Below, piece after piece: positions 33,834 through 41,879 of a stretch of DNA of 64,000 bases; within the stretch, counting starts at the first letter, position 1; each line of letters begins with the position of its first letter. The notes under the pieces are model-generated. The model had not been told where the DNA came from, ran no database searches, and was given only the letters and a program-made list of their open reading frames with translations. The stretch is taken from positions 372,001 to 436,000 of the forward strand of contig NZ_CP072333.1 in NCBI RefSeq assembly GCF_018127745.1, in the 5' to 3' direction. Made by a program: the position numbers and the translations under genes. The stretch comes from Porphyromonas sp. oral taxon 275. GTDB lineage: Bacteria; Bacteroidota; Bacteroidia; Bacteroidales; Porphyromonadaceae.

Positions 33834-34640
33834 ATGATCAAGAGACTCTCTATAGCGGCCTTCGGGCTACTGCTCCTCTCCTCCTGCGGCGAGTACTATC
33901 GCGTGCAGAAGTCCACGGACGTGGCCGAGCGCTACTCCTATGCCAAGAAGAGCTACAACGAGCAGAAGTACGGCCGTGTGGTCAGTCTGCTGGAGGATGT
34001 CGTGCCCTCGCTGGTCGGCACCGCCGAGGGGCCGCAGAGTACCTATCTCTTGGCTAACTCCTACTTCGAGCAAGGGCAGGAGGCCGATGCCGCACGCTAC
34101 TTCCAGAGCTACTACACGAGCTATCCCAAGGCTCCAATGGCCGAGGAGGCGCACTTCAAGGCTGGCTACTGCCTCTATAAGGCTTCGCCCGACGCACGCC
34201 TCGATCAGTCCGCTACGCTCGGCGCGATCAAGGAGCTGCAGACCTACCTCGACCTCTACCCCGAGGGGGGACACAAGGGGGAGGTGGAGCAGATGCTCTT
34301 CGACCTGCAGGACAAGCTTGCCTACAAGGAGTACCTAGCGGCCAAGCTCTACTTTGACCTAGGCCTCTACCTGGGGAACAACTATGAGTCGGCCGTCATC
34401 ACGGCGCAGAACGCACTCAAGGACTTCCCCTACACGCGCCACAAGGAGGATATATACTTCCTCATCCTGCGCGCCAAGTATGAGCAGGCCGAGCTCAGCG
34501 TCCCCGAGCGTCTCCAGGAGCGTATCCGTGAGGCCCTCGATAGCTACTACGCCTACGTCAATGATTTCCCCGAGGGCAAGTACCGCAAGGCTGCCCAGCG
34601 CATCTATGAGCGCATGAACAGCCGCAAGACGCAGGACTAG
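33834..34640 (+). CDS. bamD: Outer-membrane assembly lipoprotein BamD
   Basis: 268 aa from MIKRLSIAAFGLLLLSSCGEYYRVQKSTD; an ATG three codons upstream is possible. Lipobox LLSSC places lipidated Cys18. The body has five TPR-like repeats (RYSYAKKSYNEQKYGRVVSLLEDV, TYLLANSYFEQGQEADAARYFQSYYTSYPKAPMAEEA). BamD is the essential lipoprotein partner of BamA in inserting beta-barrel proteins in the outer membrane. It is followed by rpoZ (50 nt) and DUF4293, a cluster conserved in Bacteroidetes. Confidence 0.93.
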   Translation: MIKRLSIAAFGLLLLSSCGEYYRVQKSTDVAERYSYAKKSYNEQKYGRVVSLLEDVVPSLVGTAEGPQSTYLLANSYFEQGQEADAARYFQSYYTSYPKAPMAEEAHFKAGYCLYKASPDARLDQSATLGAIKELQTYLDLYPEGGHKGEVEQMLFDLQDKLAYKEYLAAKLYFDLGLYLGNNYESAVITAQNALKDFPYTRHKEDIYFLILRAKYEQAELSVPERLQERIREALDSYYAYVNDFPEGKYRKAAQRIYERMNSRKTQD

Positions 34641-34690
34641 CCGCCGCCCTTCCCTCCCTCAAGACGATATCTACAGACAATAAAGAGAAT

Positions 34691-35017
34691 ATGCCCAAGT
34701 ACAAGAAGAACGTACCGACCAACACGATCAGCCGTGACATGGTCAGCCTCAGCAAGGATACGGAGAACATCTACGAGACGGTGATGATCATCGCCAAGCG
34801 CGCCAACCAGATTGCTCAAGAGACGAAGCAGGAGCTGGAGGCGAAGCTGCAGGAGTTCGCTGTGTACACCGATGAGAACCAAGAGGTCTTCGAGAACGAA
34901 GAGCAGATCGAGCTGTCGCGTCAGTACGAGCGCCTGCCCAAGCCTACGCTCGTAGCGGCGAAGGAGTATGAGGACGGCGAGCTGTACTACAACATCGCCG
35001 GTCGCAACAAGAAGTAA
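34691..35017 (+). CDS. rpoZ: RNA polymerase omega-like (Rpb6-type) subunit
   Basis: 108 aa. The sequence PTNTISRDMVSLSKDTENIYETVMIIAKRANQIAQETKQEL matches the Bacteroidetes form of the omega/Rpb6 family, which folds around the C-terminus of beta' and helps polymerase assembly. The C-terminal tail (LPKPTLVAAKEYEDGELYYNI) is typical for the phylum and absent from the E. coli protein. It lies between bamD and DUF4293. Confidence 0.9.
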   Translation: MPKYKKNVPTNTISRDMVSLSKDTENIYETVMIIAKRANQIAQETKQELEAKLQEFAVYTDENQEVFENEEQIELSRQYERLPKPTLVAAKEYEDGELYYNIAGRNKK

Positions 35018-35035
35018 TCCCCGACGTCTACCGCT

Positions 35036-35497
35036 ATGTGGCAACGTATTCAGACCCTCTGGCTACTCCTTGTAGCCCTGGCTATGGGCGTCTTCGCCTT
35101 CCAGGACATCGCCATCTTCACAATGGATGAGGGCACCTACTGCCTGCTCAATAACTGGGGCATCTATAACGGCGCCGACGGCCTCGTCCAGCACCGCGTC
35201 TACGCCATCGGGATCCTCAGCTGGCTCAGCTGCCTCGGCGCGCTCGGCCTCATCGGGCTCTACAAGCGCCGCATGCTGCAGATGCGCCTGACGATCCTCC
35301 TGGCGCTCGTCATCTTCGGCGAGCTGATCTACATCGGCTTCGTTAGCTATGCCTTCTGCTTCAACAATACGGCGAGCTTCGGCATACGCTTCCCGCTGGC
35401 TCTGCCCATCATCTGCCTTCCGCTGCTGTACCTGGCTGCGCGACGCATGATCTACGACGAGACCCTCGTCCGAGCCTCCAATAGACTCCGAGACTAG
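35036..35497 (+). CDS. DUF4293 family four-helix membrane protein
   Basis: 153 aa with four predicted transmembrane helices (about 7-24, 57-80, 85-108, 116-138). The start MWQRIQTLWLLL is typical of DUF4293, a Bacteroidetes-specific inner-membrane family with no known function. It is 18 nt after rpoZ and before a strong hairpin. Conserved clustering with bamD and rpoZ says little about its role. Confidence 0.85.
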   Translation: MWQRIQTLWLLLVALAMGVFAFQDIAIFTMDEGTYCLLNNWGIYNGADGLVQHRVYAIGILSWLSCLGALGLIGLYKRRMLQMRLTILLALVIFGELIYIGFVSYAFCFNNTASFGIRFPLALPIICLPLLYLAARRMIYDETLVRASNRLRD

Positions 35498-35530
35498 GCA
35501 GTGTATCCCCTCGTCCAGACCCCACAGTAG

Positions 35531-35587
35531 ACGAAGCGAAGTCTTACCCCTTGCCCCCGCGGCGGCCTTGGTAGGACTTCGCTTTGT
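35531..35587 (+). terminator. Terminator of bamD-rpoZ-DUF4293
   Basis: ACGAAGCGAAGTCTTACC (35531-35548) pairs with 35570-35587 over 18 positions with two G-U wobbles and a 21-nt loop, 33 nt after the DUF4293 stop codon. Confidence 0.75.
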
Positions 35588-35647
35588 CGTATCCCCCCGC
35601 TTATCCTAGTCTACACTTCACCATCCCTAGACCCACAGTCACAGCTC

Positions 35648-36988
35648 ATGCAGTTCGATTCCCTACAGGCGATCTCGCCTATCGATGGCCGCTATCGAGC
35701 CCAGGCCGAGGCCCTCGTCCCTTATTTCTCTGAGGAGGCCCTCATCCGCTACCGTGTACGTATCGAGATCCTTTACTTCATCGCCCTCTCAGGCGAGCTG
35801 CCCAATCTGCGCGGCGTCCTGAGCGAGGAGCGCCTAGAGCGTCTCCACGACATCTACCTCAGCTTCACGAGCACCGACGCAGCACGTATCAAGGACATCG
35901 AGCGTATCACCAACCACGATGTCAAGGCCGTCGAGTACTTCATCAAGGAGAAGTTCGACGAGCTCGGACTGGCGGATGAGAAGGAGTTCGTACACTTCGG
36001 TCTGACGTCTCAGGATATCAATAACACCGCCTTCCCGCTGATGATCCGAGAGGCGGTAGAGCACGTCTATCTGCCCGAGCTGGGTGGACTGGTCGACCAG
36101 CTACAGTTCTACGCAGAGGAGTGGGCCGACGTGGCGATGCTGGCCCGTACACACGGGCAGCCTGCCTCCCCGACGCGCCTGGGTAAGGAGCTCGCGGTCT
36201 ATGTCTACCGCCTGCAGGAGCAGCTCAAGACGCTGGAGGCCCTACCCCATACGGCTAAGTTCGGCGGTGCAACGGGCAACTTCAACGCCCATGCCGTGGC
36301 CTATCCAGGGCGTGACTGGCGCCGCTTCGGGGCGGACTTCGTCCAGAGCCTAGGCCTGCAGCGCGAGGAGTACACCACGCAGATATCGAACTACGACCAG
36401 CTGGCGGCGCTCTTCGACGTCCTGACGCGCATCAATGTCATCCTCATCGACCTGGCACGCGACTTCTGGATGTACATCTCGATGGACTACTTCAAGCAGC
36501 AGATCCGTGCGGGTGAGGTCGGCTCCTCGGCCATGCCGCACAAGGTCAATCCTATTGACTTCGAGAACGCGGAGGGCAACCTCGGGATGGCCAATGCCGT
36601 CTATGGCTTCCTGGCGCGCAAGCTCCCCATCTCCCGCCTGCAGCGTGACCTTACGGACTCGACCGTCCTGCGCAACGTCGGCGTCCCCCTGGCACACAGC
36701 ATGATCGCCCTGAAGAGCCTACGCAAGGGACTGGGTAAGGTGCTCCTGAACAAGGAGGCGCTGTACCGCGACCTAGAGCACAACTGGGCCGTCGTGGCCG
36801 AGGCGCTCCAGACGATCCTGCGCCGCGAAGGCTACCCCAAGCCCTACGAAGCGCTCAAGGCTCTGACCCGCACCAATGAGGGCATCACCGAGAAGTCGAT
36901 CTACGAGTTCATCGAGGGGCTGCCCATCAGTGCCGAGCTCAAGGAGGAGATGCACCGCATCAGCCCACACAGCTACACTGGGATCTAG
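35648..36988 (+). CDS. purB: Adenylosuccinate lyase
   Basis: 446 aa. PurB acts twice in purine synthesis, cleaving SAICAR and adenylosuccinate to release fumarate. Family segments are ISPIDGRYRAQAEALVPYFSEEALIRYR, FGLTSQDINNTAFPLM (catalytic His/Thr-Ser region), ARTHGQPASPTRLGKELAVY and the flexible signature loop GEVGSSAMPHKVNPIDFENAEGNLGMAN with catalytic Ser. ATG at 35648. It appears monocistronic between two hairpins. No -7 box stands out upstream. Confidence 0.97.
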   Translation: MQFDSLQAISPIDGRYRAQAEALVPYFSEEALIRYRVRIEILYFIALSGELPNLRGVLSEERLERLHDIYLSFTSTDAARIKDIERITNHDVKAVEYFIKEKFDELGLADEKEFVHFGLTSQDINNTAFPLMIREAVEHVYLPELGGLVDQLQFYAEEWADVAMLARTHGQPASPTRLGKELAVYVYRLQEQLKTLEALPHTAKFGGATGNFNAHAVAYPGRDWRRFGADFVQSLGLQREEYTTQISNYDQLAALFDVLTRINVILIDLARDFWMYISMDYFKQQIRAGEVGSSAMPHKVNPIDFENAEGNLGMANAVYGFLARKLPISRLQRDLTDSTVLRNVGVPLAHSMIALKSLRKGLGKVLLNKEALYRDLEHNWAVVAEALQTILRREGYPKPYEALKALTRTNEGITEKSIYEFIEGLPISAELKEEMHRISPHSYTGI

Positions 36989-37305
36989 GCTCCCGCCTTC
37001 CTCCCCTTAGCCTCTCGGTAGAGGCAGGAGCCCCGCAGTGATCTGTCCCTCCAGAGTGGAGCTGGGAGCGGTCGCTGCGGGGCTCGCTTGCTTCGACAGT
37101 CTGGGGCTACGGGCAGTCTCCTCGCTCCAGCACCCCGCCTCGCCCCGCACCGCTTGCTGGCCTCGCTCCCGCCCTAGGCGCTTGATCCGAGCGTCCTTTG
37201 GGACTTCGCCTTCCCCTTTCACTTTGTATTAACCTCTCCCTGCGGCATGGCGCTCGCGCTGAGCGCTCCTTTCACTGACCGCAGGCGCTTACCAAGCTCT
37301 CCTAT
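36989..37305. other. Intergenic region between purB and the DUF389 gene
   Basis: It holds the purB terminator. A weak -7 box TCACTTTG (37219-37226), one mismatch from TAnnTTTG, lies about 80 nt before the DUF389 start. No repeat array and no supported gene were seen. Confidence 0.6.
37028..37085 (+). terminator. Terminator of purB
   Basis: GAGCCCCGCAGTGA (37028-37041) pairs with TCGCTGCGGGGCTC (37072-37085), 14 bp with one G-U, 30-nt loop, 40 nt after the purB stop codon. Confidence 0.65.
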
Positions 37306-38670
37306 ATGAATATACTACGGCGCGTATGCGTCTTCCTCAATCTGCGTCCTGTCCTCGAGGACGAGCAGCTCGTCGTGGCCGAGATCACGCAGGGCGTCTC
37401 CTTCCGTGGGGCCAACCTATGGATCTTGATCTTCGCCATCTTCACTGCATCGCTGGGCCTCAATGTCAATTCGACGGCTGTCATCATCGGCGCCATGCTC
37501 ATCTCCCCGCTCATGGGCCCTATTATCGGTATGGGGCTAGCGGTGGGGATCAATGACCCTGACCTCCTGCGACGGGCGGCGAAGAACTTCAGTATCGCTA
37601 CGCTGATCAGCGTCCTGACGGCTATGGTCTACTTCCTCATCAGTCCGCTGGGGGAGGCGCAGTCCGAGCTCTTGGCGCGTACCTCTCCGACGATCTACGA
37701 CGTGCTGATCGCCTTCTTCGGCGGAGCGGCAGGGATCGTCGCGCTGGCGACACGTGGGGGTAAGAGCGGCAATGTGCTTCCGGGCGCGGCTATCGCTACG
37801 GCGCTGATGCCGCCGCTCTGTACGGCGGGCTACGGGCTAGCGACAGGGCAGCTGCTGTACTTCCTCGGTGCCATCTACCTCTTCTTCATCAATACGGTCT
37901 TCATCGCACTGGCTACTATCATAGCCGTGCGGCTGATGCGCTTCACCCCGCACAGCTTCCTGACGCCCGAGCGTGCCAAGCGTGCGCGCCACATGCTCAC
38001 CCTGATCGTCATCGCTACGGCGCTTCCTGCACTGTGGATGACGGTCGACATCGTGCGTAGTAGCATCACGGCGGCCAACCTGCGGAGCTTCGTCAAGGGC
38101 GAGCTGACGCAGTCGGGCACGCAGATCCTCTCCAGCGACCTCGACCGCGGGGAGCGGACGCTGCGTATCGTGGCCGTAGGCCGTGAGCTCAGCGAGCAGA
38201 TGCAGCAGGAGGCCGCCGCGCGTCTCTCGAACTATGGCCTCTCGGGCTATCAGCTCTCCGTGATCCAGGGGGTGCAGTCCGATAGCATCCTGGCGCTGAG
38301 TAGCCAGCTGGAGCAGCGCCTCAGTGGGCAGGAGCAGCAGCGCCAGCAGCTGCTGCAGCTGACGCAGGAGCACGCGCTGCTCACGGATCGCCTTGCAGGC
38401 TATATGCGCTACGAGGAGCTGAGCCGTCAGCTGCAGCCCGAGCTACGGGCGCTCTTCCCTGGGGTGCAGCACCTGGCGCTTGCCCCCGTGGCTGAGCCCG
38501 AGGGGGACAGTACGCTGCGCTATGTCGTGGGGCTGCTGAGCCTCGAGGAGTCGAAGGTGCTGACTGCTGCCGACCGCGAGCGTCTAGAGGCCTGGCTCCG
38601 TACCCGTCTCGGTGGGGATAGCCTCTTGCTCGTCCAGCGCCCCGCTCCGCGTGGGCGGCCTGTGCCTTAG
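37306..38670 (+). CDS. DUF389 (TIGR00341-type) membrane protein
   Basis: 454 aa. An N-terminal membrane domain of about six helices (35-235) contains LNVNSTAVIIGAMLISPLMGPIIGMGLAVGIND and GAAIATALMPPLCTAGYGLA, the conserved glycine/proline-rich segments of DUF389. The C-terminal 220 residues are soluble, with a glutamine-rich coiled coil (SSQLEQRLSGQEQQRQQLLQ, about 325-375). The function of DUF389 is unknown. It is monocistronic. No terminator is obvious; small imperfect hairpins lie at about 38731-38760. Confidence 0.85.
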   Translation: MNILRRVCVFLNLRPVLEDEQLVVAEITQGVSFRGANLWILIFAIFTASLGLNVNSTAVIIGAMLISPLMGPIIGMGLAVGINDPDLLRRAAKNFSIATLISVLTAMVYFLISPLGEAQSELLARTSPTIYDVLIAFFGGAAGIVALATRGGKSGNVLPGAAIATALMPPLCTAGYGLATGQLLYFLGAIYLFFINTVFIALATIIAVRLMRFTPHSFLTPERAKRARHMLTLIVIATALPALWMTVDIVRSSITAANLRSFVKGELTQSGTQILSSDLDRGERTLRIVAVGRELSEQMQQEAAARLSNYGLSGYQLSVIQGVQSDSILALSSQLEQRLSGQEQQRQQLLQLTQEHALLTDRLAGYMRYEELSRQLQPELRALFPGVQHLALAPVAEPEGDSTLRYVVGLLSLEESKVLTAADRERLEAWLRTRLGGDSLLLVQRPAPRGRPVP

Positions 38671-39080
38671 ACGATAGCGCTAGGGGATAAGGGGGAAAGG
38701 CTCCCAGCGAGAGCCTCCTCCATAGCTGGCCGTAAGGCCTAGCCAAGGGAGCAAGATGCCCCTGCAAAGCTCAGCTATAAGGGGGAGCCGTTCTGAAGGA
38801 TACCCGTCAAGGCGCTGAGGGACGTCCCTCAGCGCCTTGACGGACGGCAGTGAGCTCCGCGAAGGGTATCCCTCGCGGAGCTCTGCCTTAGGTGGCTACC
38901 TTGCTCTACCTCCTTCCCGCTCTCGCCCCAGGAGCCTAGGACGGAGCTTTGCCCCCCGCTCCCAGCATCCCTTGCGGCGGCAATAAGTACCCGAAAAGCA
39001 AGGGACTGCGAACCTTTGGGCAGGCAGCGAGGTTTTATATACGTTCACATACATATTACTCACACTTTTACCTGAACGTT
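38671..39080. other. Intergenic region between the DUF389 and PepSY-like genes
   Basis: Contains a 22-bp-period array (38793-38880). A weak -7 box AACCTTTG (39011-39018, first T replaced) precedes an AT-rich leader (GGTTTTATATACGTTCAC) before the PepSY-like ATG. A frame open from 38949 runs through this leader but is not supported as coding. Confidence 0.6.
38793..38880 (+). repeat. 22-bp-period quasi-palindrome array (four units)
   Basis: Units at 38793, 38815, 38837 and 38859: CTGAAGGATACCCGTCAA, CTGAGGGACGTCCCTCAG (a perfect 18-bp palindrome), TTGACGGACGGCAGTGAG and GCGAAGGGTATCCCTCGC, each plus 4 nt. The third and fourth are shifted or degenerate. Confidence 0.85.
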
Positions 39081-39521
39081 ATGAAGAGATTCTTTGCCTT
39101 TGCCCTAGCCCTGATCGCGATCTCGATCACCGCACTAAAGGCGGACAATGATCGCATCATCACCTTCAACCAGCTGCCCGTGGCAGCTCAGCAGTTCATT
39201 AAGTCTTACTTCCCTGATCGTACGGTCGCCTATGCCAAGGAGGACCGTGAGCTCACGGGTAAGACCTATGAGCTACGCCTCTCCGATGGCATCGAGATCG
39301 AGTTCGATGGCAAGGGGAACTGGAAGGACGTCGATGGAGACCACGTGCACATCCCTACGGGCTTCATCCCCAAGGGCGTCCTGAACAGCCTAAATGCAGC
39401 ACATCCCGGCGATCGCATCGTCAAGATCGAGCGCAAGTGGCACGGCTACTATGTCGAGCTTGCCTCTGGCCTGGACGTCCTGCTCAACAAAAGCGGTAAG
39501 ATCACCGGCTACGACGACTAA
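39081..39521 (+). CDS. Exported PepSY-like (DUF2874-type) protein
   Basis: 146 aa. Signal peptide MKRFFAFALALIAISITALKA is followed by two PepSY-like/beta-lactamase-inhibitor-like repeats (ITFNQLPVAAQQFIKSYFPDRTVAYAKEDRE...YELRLSDGIEIEFDGKGNWKDVDG and IPKGVLNSLNAAHPGDRIVKIERKWHGYYVELASGLDVLLNKSG). Such small periplasmic proteins are common in Bacteroidetes; ligand and role are unknown. The start at 39081 is chosen for its clean signal peptide. The exported SOD gene follows 50 nt later on the same strand, so cotranscription is plausible. Confidence 0.85.
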   Translation: MKRFFAFALALIAISITALKADNDRIITFNQLPVAAQQFIKSYFPDRTVAYAKEDRELTGKTYELRLSDGIEIEFDGKGNWKDVDGDHVHIPTGFIPKGVLNSLNAAHPGDRIVKIERKWHGYYVELASGLDVLLNKSGKITGYDD

Positions 39522-39571
39522 AACACACAAACAGCACACTTACACCACACACATCACAATCCCCTAACTCA

Positions 39572-40282
39572 ATGAGACGATATCTCCTGACCCTACTCTT
39601 GGCTAGCCTCGGGCTACCTCTATCCACCTCTTCGACGCTGCAGGCGCAGACGACGAGCCCCGCCACTACCCAGAGCTACGAGCTCATCAAGCTACCCTAC
39701 GCCAGCGATGCCCTAGCGCCTGTCATCAGCAAGCGCACGGTGGAGCTACATCACGGCAAGCACCTGGCGGGCTACGTCTCCAAGCTGAACAGCCTCCTCA
39801 AGGAGTCGGGCATGCCGGGCTCGGACCTGGTGCGCCTGGTGCGCTACAGCTCGGGGGCTATCTTTGACAACGCGGGTCAGCTGCTCAATCATAACCTTTA
39901 CTTCCTACAGTTCCGCCCTGCCACAGCCGAGGCGACCAAGCCCGTAGGAGCATTGGCCAAGATGATCGAGGCGTCTTATGGGAGCTTCGAGGCCTTCCAG
40001 AAGGCCTTCGAGCAGGCAGGGGTCTCTATCTTCGGATCGGGCTGGCTGTGGCTGGCCTGCGACGCCGAGGGCAAGCTCTACATCGATAAGGAGCCCAATG
40101 CGGGCAACCCCGTAGTACGTGGGCTGACGCCCCTCCTCGGGATCGACATCTGGGAGCATGCCTACTATCTAGACTATGAGAACCGCCGTGCCGAGCACCT
40201 CAAGCAGGTATGGCGTATCATCGACTGGGAGGTCGTGGGCAAGCGCTACGACCGCCGTGCCGAGGGGGTCCGTCCCTACTAG
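39572..40282 (+). CDS. sod: Exported Fe/Mn-type superoxide dismutase
   Basis: 236 aa. Residues 1-26 form a signal peptide (MRRYLLTLLLASLGLPLSTSSTLQAQ), unlike cytoplasmic SodB of relatives. The catalytic domain (about 36-225) aligns over its full length with iron/manganese SODs, which convert superoxide to peroxide and oxygen. Metal ligands are His60 (VELHHGKH), His107 (LLNHNLYF), Asp192 and His196 (IDIWEHAYY). Gln103, three residues before Asn106, matches the Fe-type glutamine position. The usual KHH is KHL and the outer tryptophans are Leu/Phe. A periplasmic role is inferred. A hairpin follows at 40306. Confidence 0.92.
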   Translation: MRRYLLTLLLASLGLPLSTSSTLQAQTTSPATTQSYELIKLPYASDALAPVISKRTVELHHGKHLAGYVSKLNSLLKESGMPGSDLVRLVRYSSGAIFDNAGQLLNHNLYFLQFRPATAEATKPVGALAKMIEASYGSFEAFQKAFEQAGVSIFGSGWLWLACDAEGKLYIDKEPNAGNPVVRGLTPLLGIDIWEHAYYLDYENRRAEHLKQVWRIIDWEVVGKRYDRRAEGVRPY

Positions 40283-40305
40283 GCACTCCAGAGCTCAGCT
40301 ATAGG

Positions 40306-40341
40306 AGCGGGGCGAGCATCCATCAGGGTGCTCGCCCCGCT
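40306..40341 (+). terminator. Terminator of the PepSY-like/sod unit
   Basis: AGCGGGGCGAGCA (40306-40318) pairs perfectly with 40329-40341 (13 bp, 10-nt loop), followed by TCCTTTT. It begins 24 nt after the sod stop codon. Confidence 0.8.
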
Positions 40342-40443
40342 TCCTTTTGGGCGCTAGCACTAGGCGGCAGGCCTTGCGCGCAGGGAGGGCTCCAGAGCGT
40401 GGCGGACGAAGGGCGGGCGAGGCGATCGCCCGAGGTGAGGGTG

Positions 40444-40531
40444 CTGACTGCTATCCCTCAGCCCTCTGACTGCTATCCCTCGCGGCGCTGACGGACGTCC
40501 CTGAGCTCGCTGACTGATATCCCTCAGAGGC
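40444..40531 (+). repeat. 22-bp-period quasi-palindrome array (four units)
   Basis: Units at 40444, 40466, 40488 and 40510: CTGACTGCTATCCCTCAG, CTGACTGCTATCCCTCGC, CTGACGGACGTCCCTGAG and CTGACTGATATCCCTCAG, each followed by 4 nt. The period is exact and the units are the most regular of the family. The array is followed by GGCCTCCCCCTT, as also at 51709. Confidence 0.92.
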
Positions 40532-40712
40532 CTCCCCCTTGGGATAGCACTTCGCGGGGGAGCTTCGTCCCTTCGCTGGATGAGCGGGGAGGCCAAGGCG
40601 CGGGCTGGTCTGCAGCTCGCTTCGGTCGAAGGTGACGAGGAGTTCGGGCTAAGAGAGGCCGCGTGGAGGGGGCGAACTGAACCCTGCCCCCCAAGGCTTG
40701 TTATAGCTATAC

Positions 40713-41855
40713 ATGACGAAGCAAAGCAGATATCTCTACGCCCTACGCCGCCGCCTCGGGCTGATGCAGCTCCCCTTGCCTACGGAGTTCTTCACGCTCC
40801 CCGTGGGGCTGGTGCTGAGCCTTTTCCTCTCGCCCTTGCTGGCGCTCCTAGGGGCAGCCCTTGGCCTGGGTCTTGGCATCCTGCTGCTGTGGCTGGTGGG
40901 GGGGCTCGCGGCCAATCGTCCCAGTGTGGGGCGCTCGCTCTTCGTCCTGCTGCTCTGGGCGACGCTGGTCCTCAGCTTCGATGACTTCTATGAGCACCCT
41001 CTGTGGCTGCAGTCGCTGCTGCTCTTCAGCTACATCACCAGCAGCCTCGTGGCTGGGATCTATCGCTGGGGACGGGATCGCTGGGGTACGCGTAGCTGTG
41101 GCTGCATACGCACGCGCATCCTTAGAGAGGAGCGGCTACGCTTCGAGCGCATCCTCATCGCCTTCTCTCTGGTGACGCTCTGTGCCATCTCGACCTGCGT
41201 CCACCTCTGCCCCGTGGAGTGGGGCGAGCTACTGCAGTACTTCGCGATCTTCGTGGCGCTCTTCACCTGGGGCGTCTATGCCTTCGAGTCCCTGCACCTG
41301 CTGTGGGTCAATAAGCGCCTAGACCGCGAGCAGTGGATCCCCGTAGTGGGCGACCAACAGCAGCAGCTGGGGCGCGTGTCGCTGACTGATGCGCGTAGCG
41401 ACCAGGGGCGCCTGCCCGTGGTGCGCCTGATGGCTACCACAGGCGACATGCTCTACCTGGAGCACTCCGAGCGGGAGCAGCTGCCGATTGCCGCGGGCTA
41501 TGACACGCCCTTCGTCAGCTGGCTCACCGAGGGCTGCCGCCCCGAGGCGCTGGCGCAGCTGCTGATCGATCAGCGCTTCTGCGGCGTACGCCGAGCCCGC
41601 CCGCGCTTCCTCCTGCACTACCATGAGACGCTAGAGAGGCAGCCGCTCAGCGTCTACCTCTACGCCGTCGACATCGCTGAGCCCAGCCAGCTGCTCGTAG
41701 ACTGTCAGCCGCAGCAAGGGCGCTGGTGGCCGCTGGAGCACATCACCGCGCAGCTCGAGCAGCTGGATTTCGCCCCTTATCTACGTGCGGAGTTACCCTA
41801 CCTCGAGCAGACCATCCTCTTGGCGCAGCGCCTGCGTCAGGGCGCTAGCCTCTAG
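40713..41855 (+). CDS. Membrane protein with C-terminal Nudix-like domain lacking a Nudix box
   Basis: 380 aa. The N-terminal ~200 residues carry about six hydrophobic helices (LPVGLVLSLFLSPLLALLGAALGLGLGILLLWLVGGL and others). The C-terminal part (about 210-360: EQWIPVVGDQQQQLGRVSL, LPVVRLMATTGDMLYLEHS, RFLLHYHETLERQPLSVYLYAVDI) resembles the strand pattern of Nudix hydrolases. The GxxxxxExxxREUxEExGU catalytic box is not recognisable, so hydrolase activity is doubtful. I do not know a characterised homologue. It is followed after 24 nt by an RsmI-like methyltransferase and two more methyltransferase genes, probably in one operon. Confidence 0.6.
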   Translation: MTKQSRYLYALRRRLGLMQLPLPTEFFTLPVGLVLSLFLSPLLALLGAALGLGLGILLLWLVGGLAANRPSVGRSLFVLLLWATLVLSFDDFYEHPLWLQSLLLFSYITSSLVAGIYRWGRDRWGTRSCGCIRTRILREERLRFERILIAFSLVTLCAISTCVHLCPVEWGELLQYFAIFVALFTWGVYAFESLHLLWVNKRLDREQWIPVVGDQQQQLGRVSLTDARSDQGRLPVVRLMATTGDMLYLEHSEREQLPIAAGYDTPFVSWLTEGCRPEALAQLLIDQRFCGVRRARPRFLLHYHETLERQPLSVYLYAVDIAEPSQLLVDCQPQQGRWWPLEHITAQLEQLDFAPYLRAELPYLEQTILLAQRLRQGASL

Positions 41856-41879
41856 ACCTCCCTGCCACTTACCCCTTCT

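Larger units (their letters stand above)
40283..40712. other. Intergenic region between sod and the Nudix-like membrane protein gene
   Basis: Holds the sod terminator, a 22-bp-period array (40444-40531) and, directly after it, a 7-bp CTCCCCC/GGGGGAG inverted repeat (40532-40562). No -7 box is clear before 40713. A frame open from 40580 overlaps the next gene and is a shadow. Confidence 0.65.

Noticed and set aside
40444-40531. CRISPR array
   Set aside because: The period is 22 bp with a 4-bp variable part, so there is no spacer of 25-40 bp, units are not identical, and no cas genes are present.
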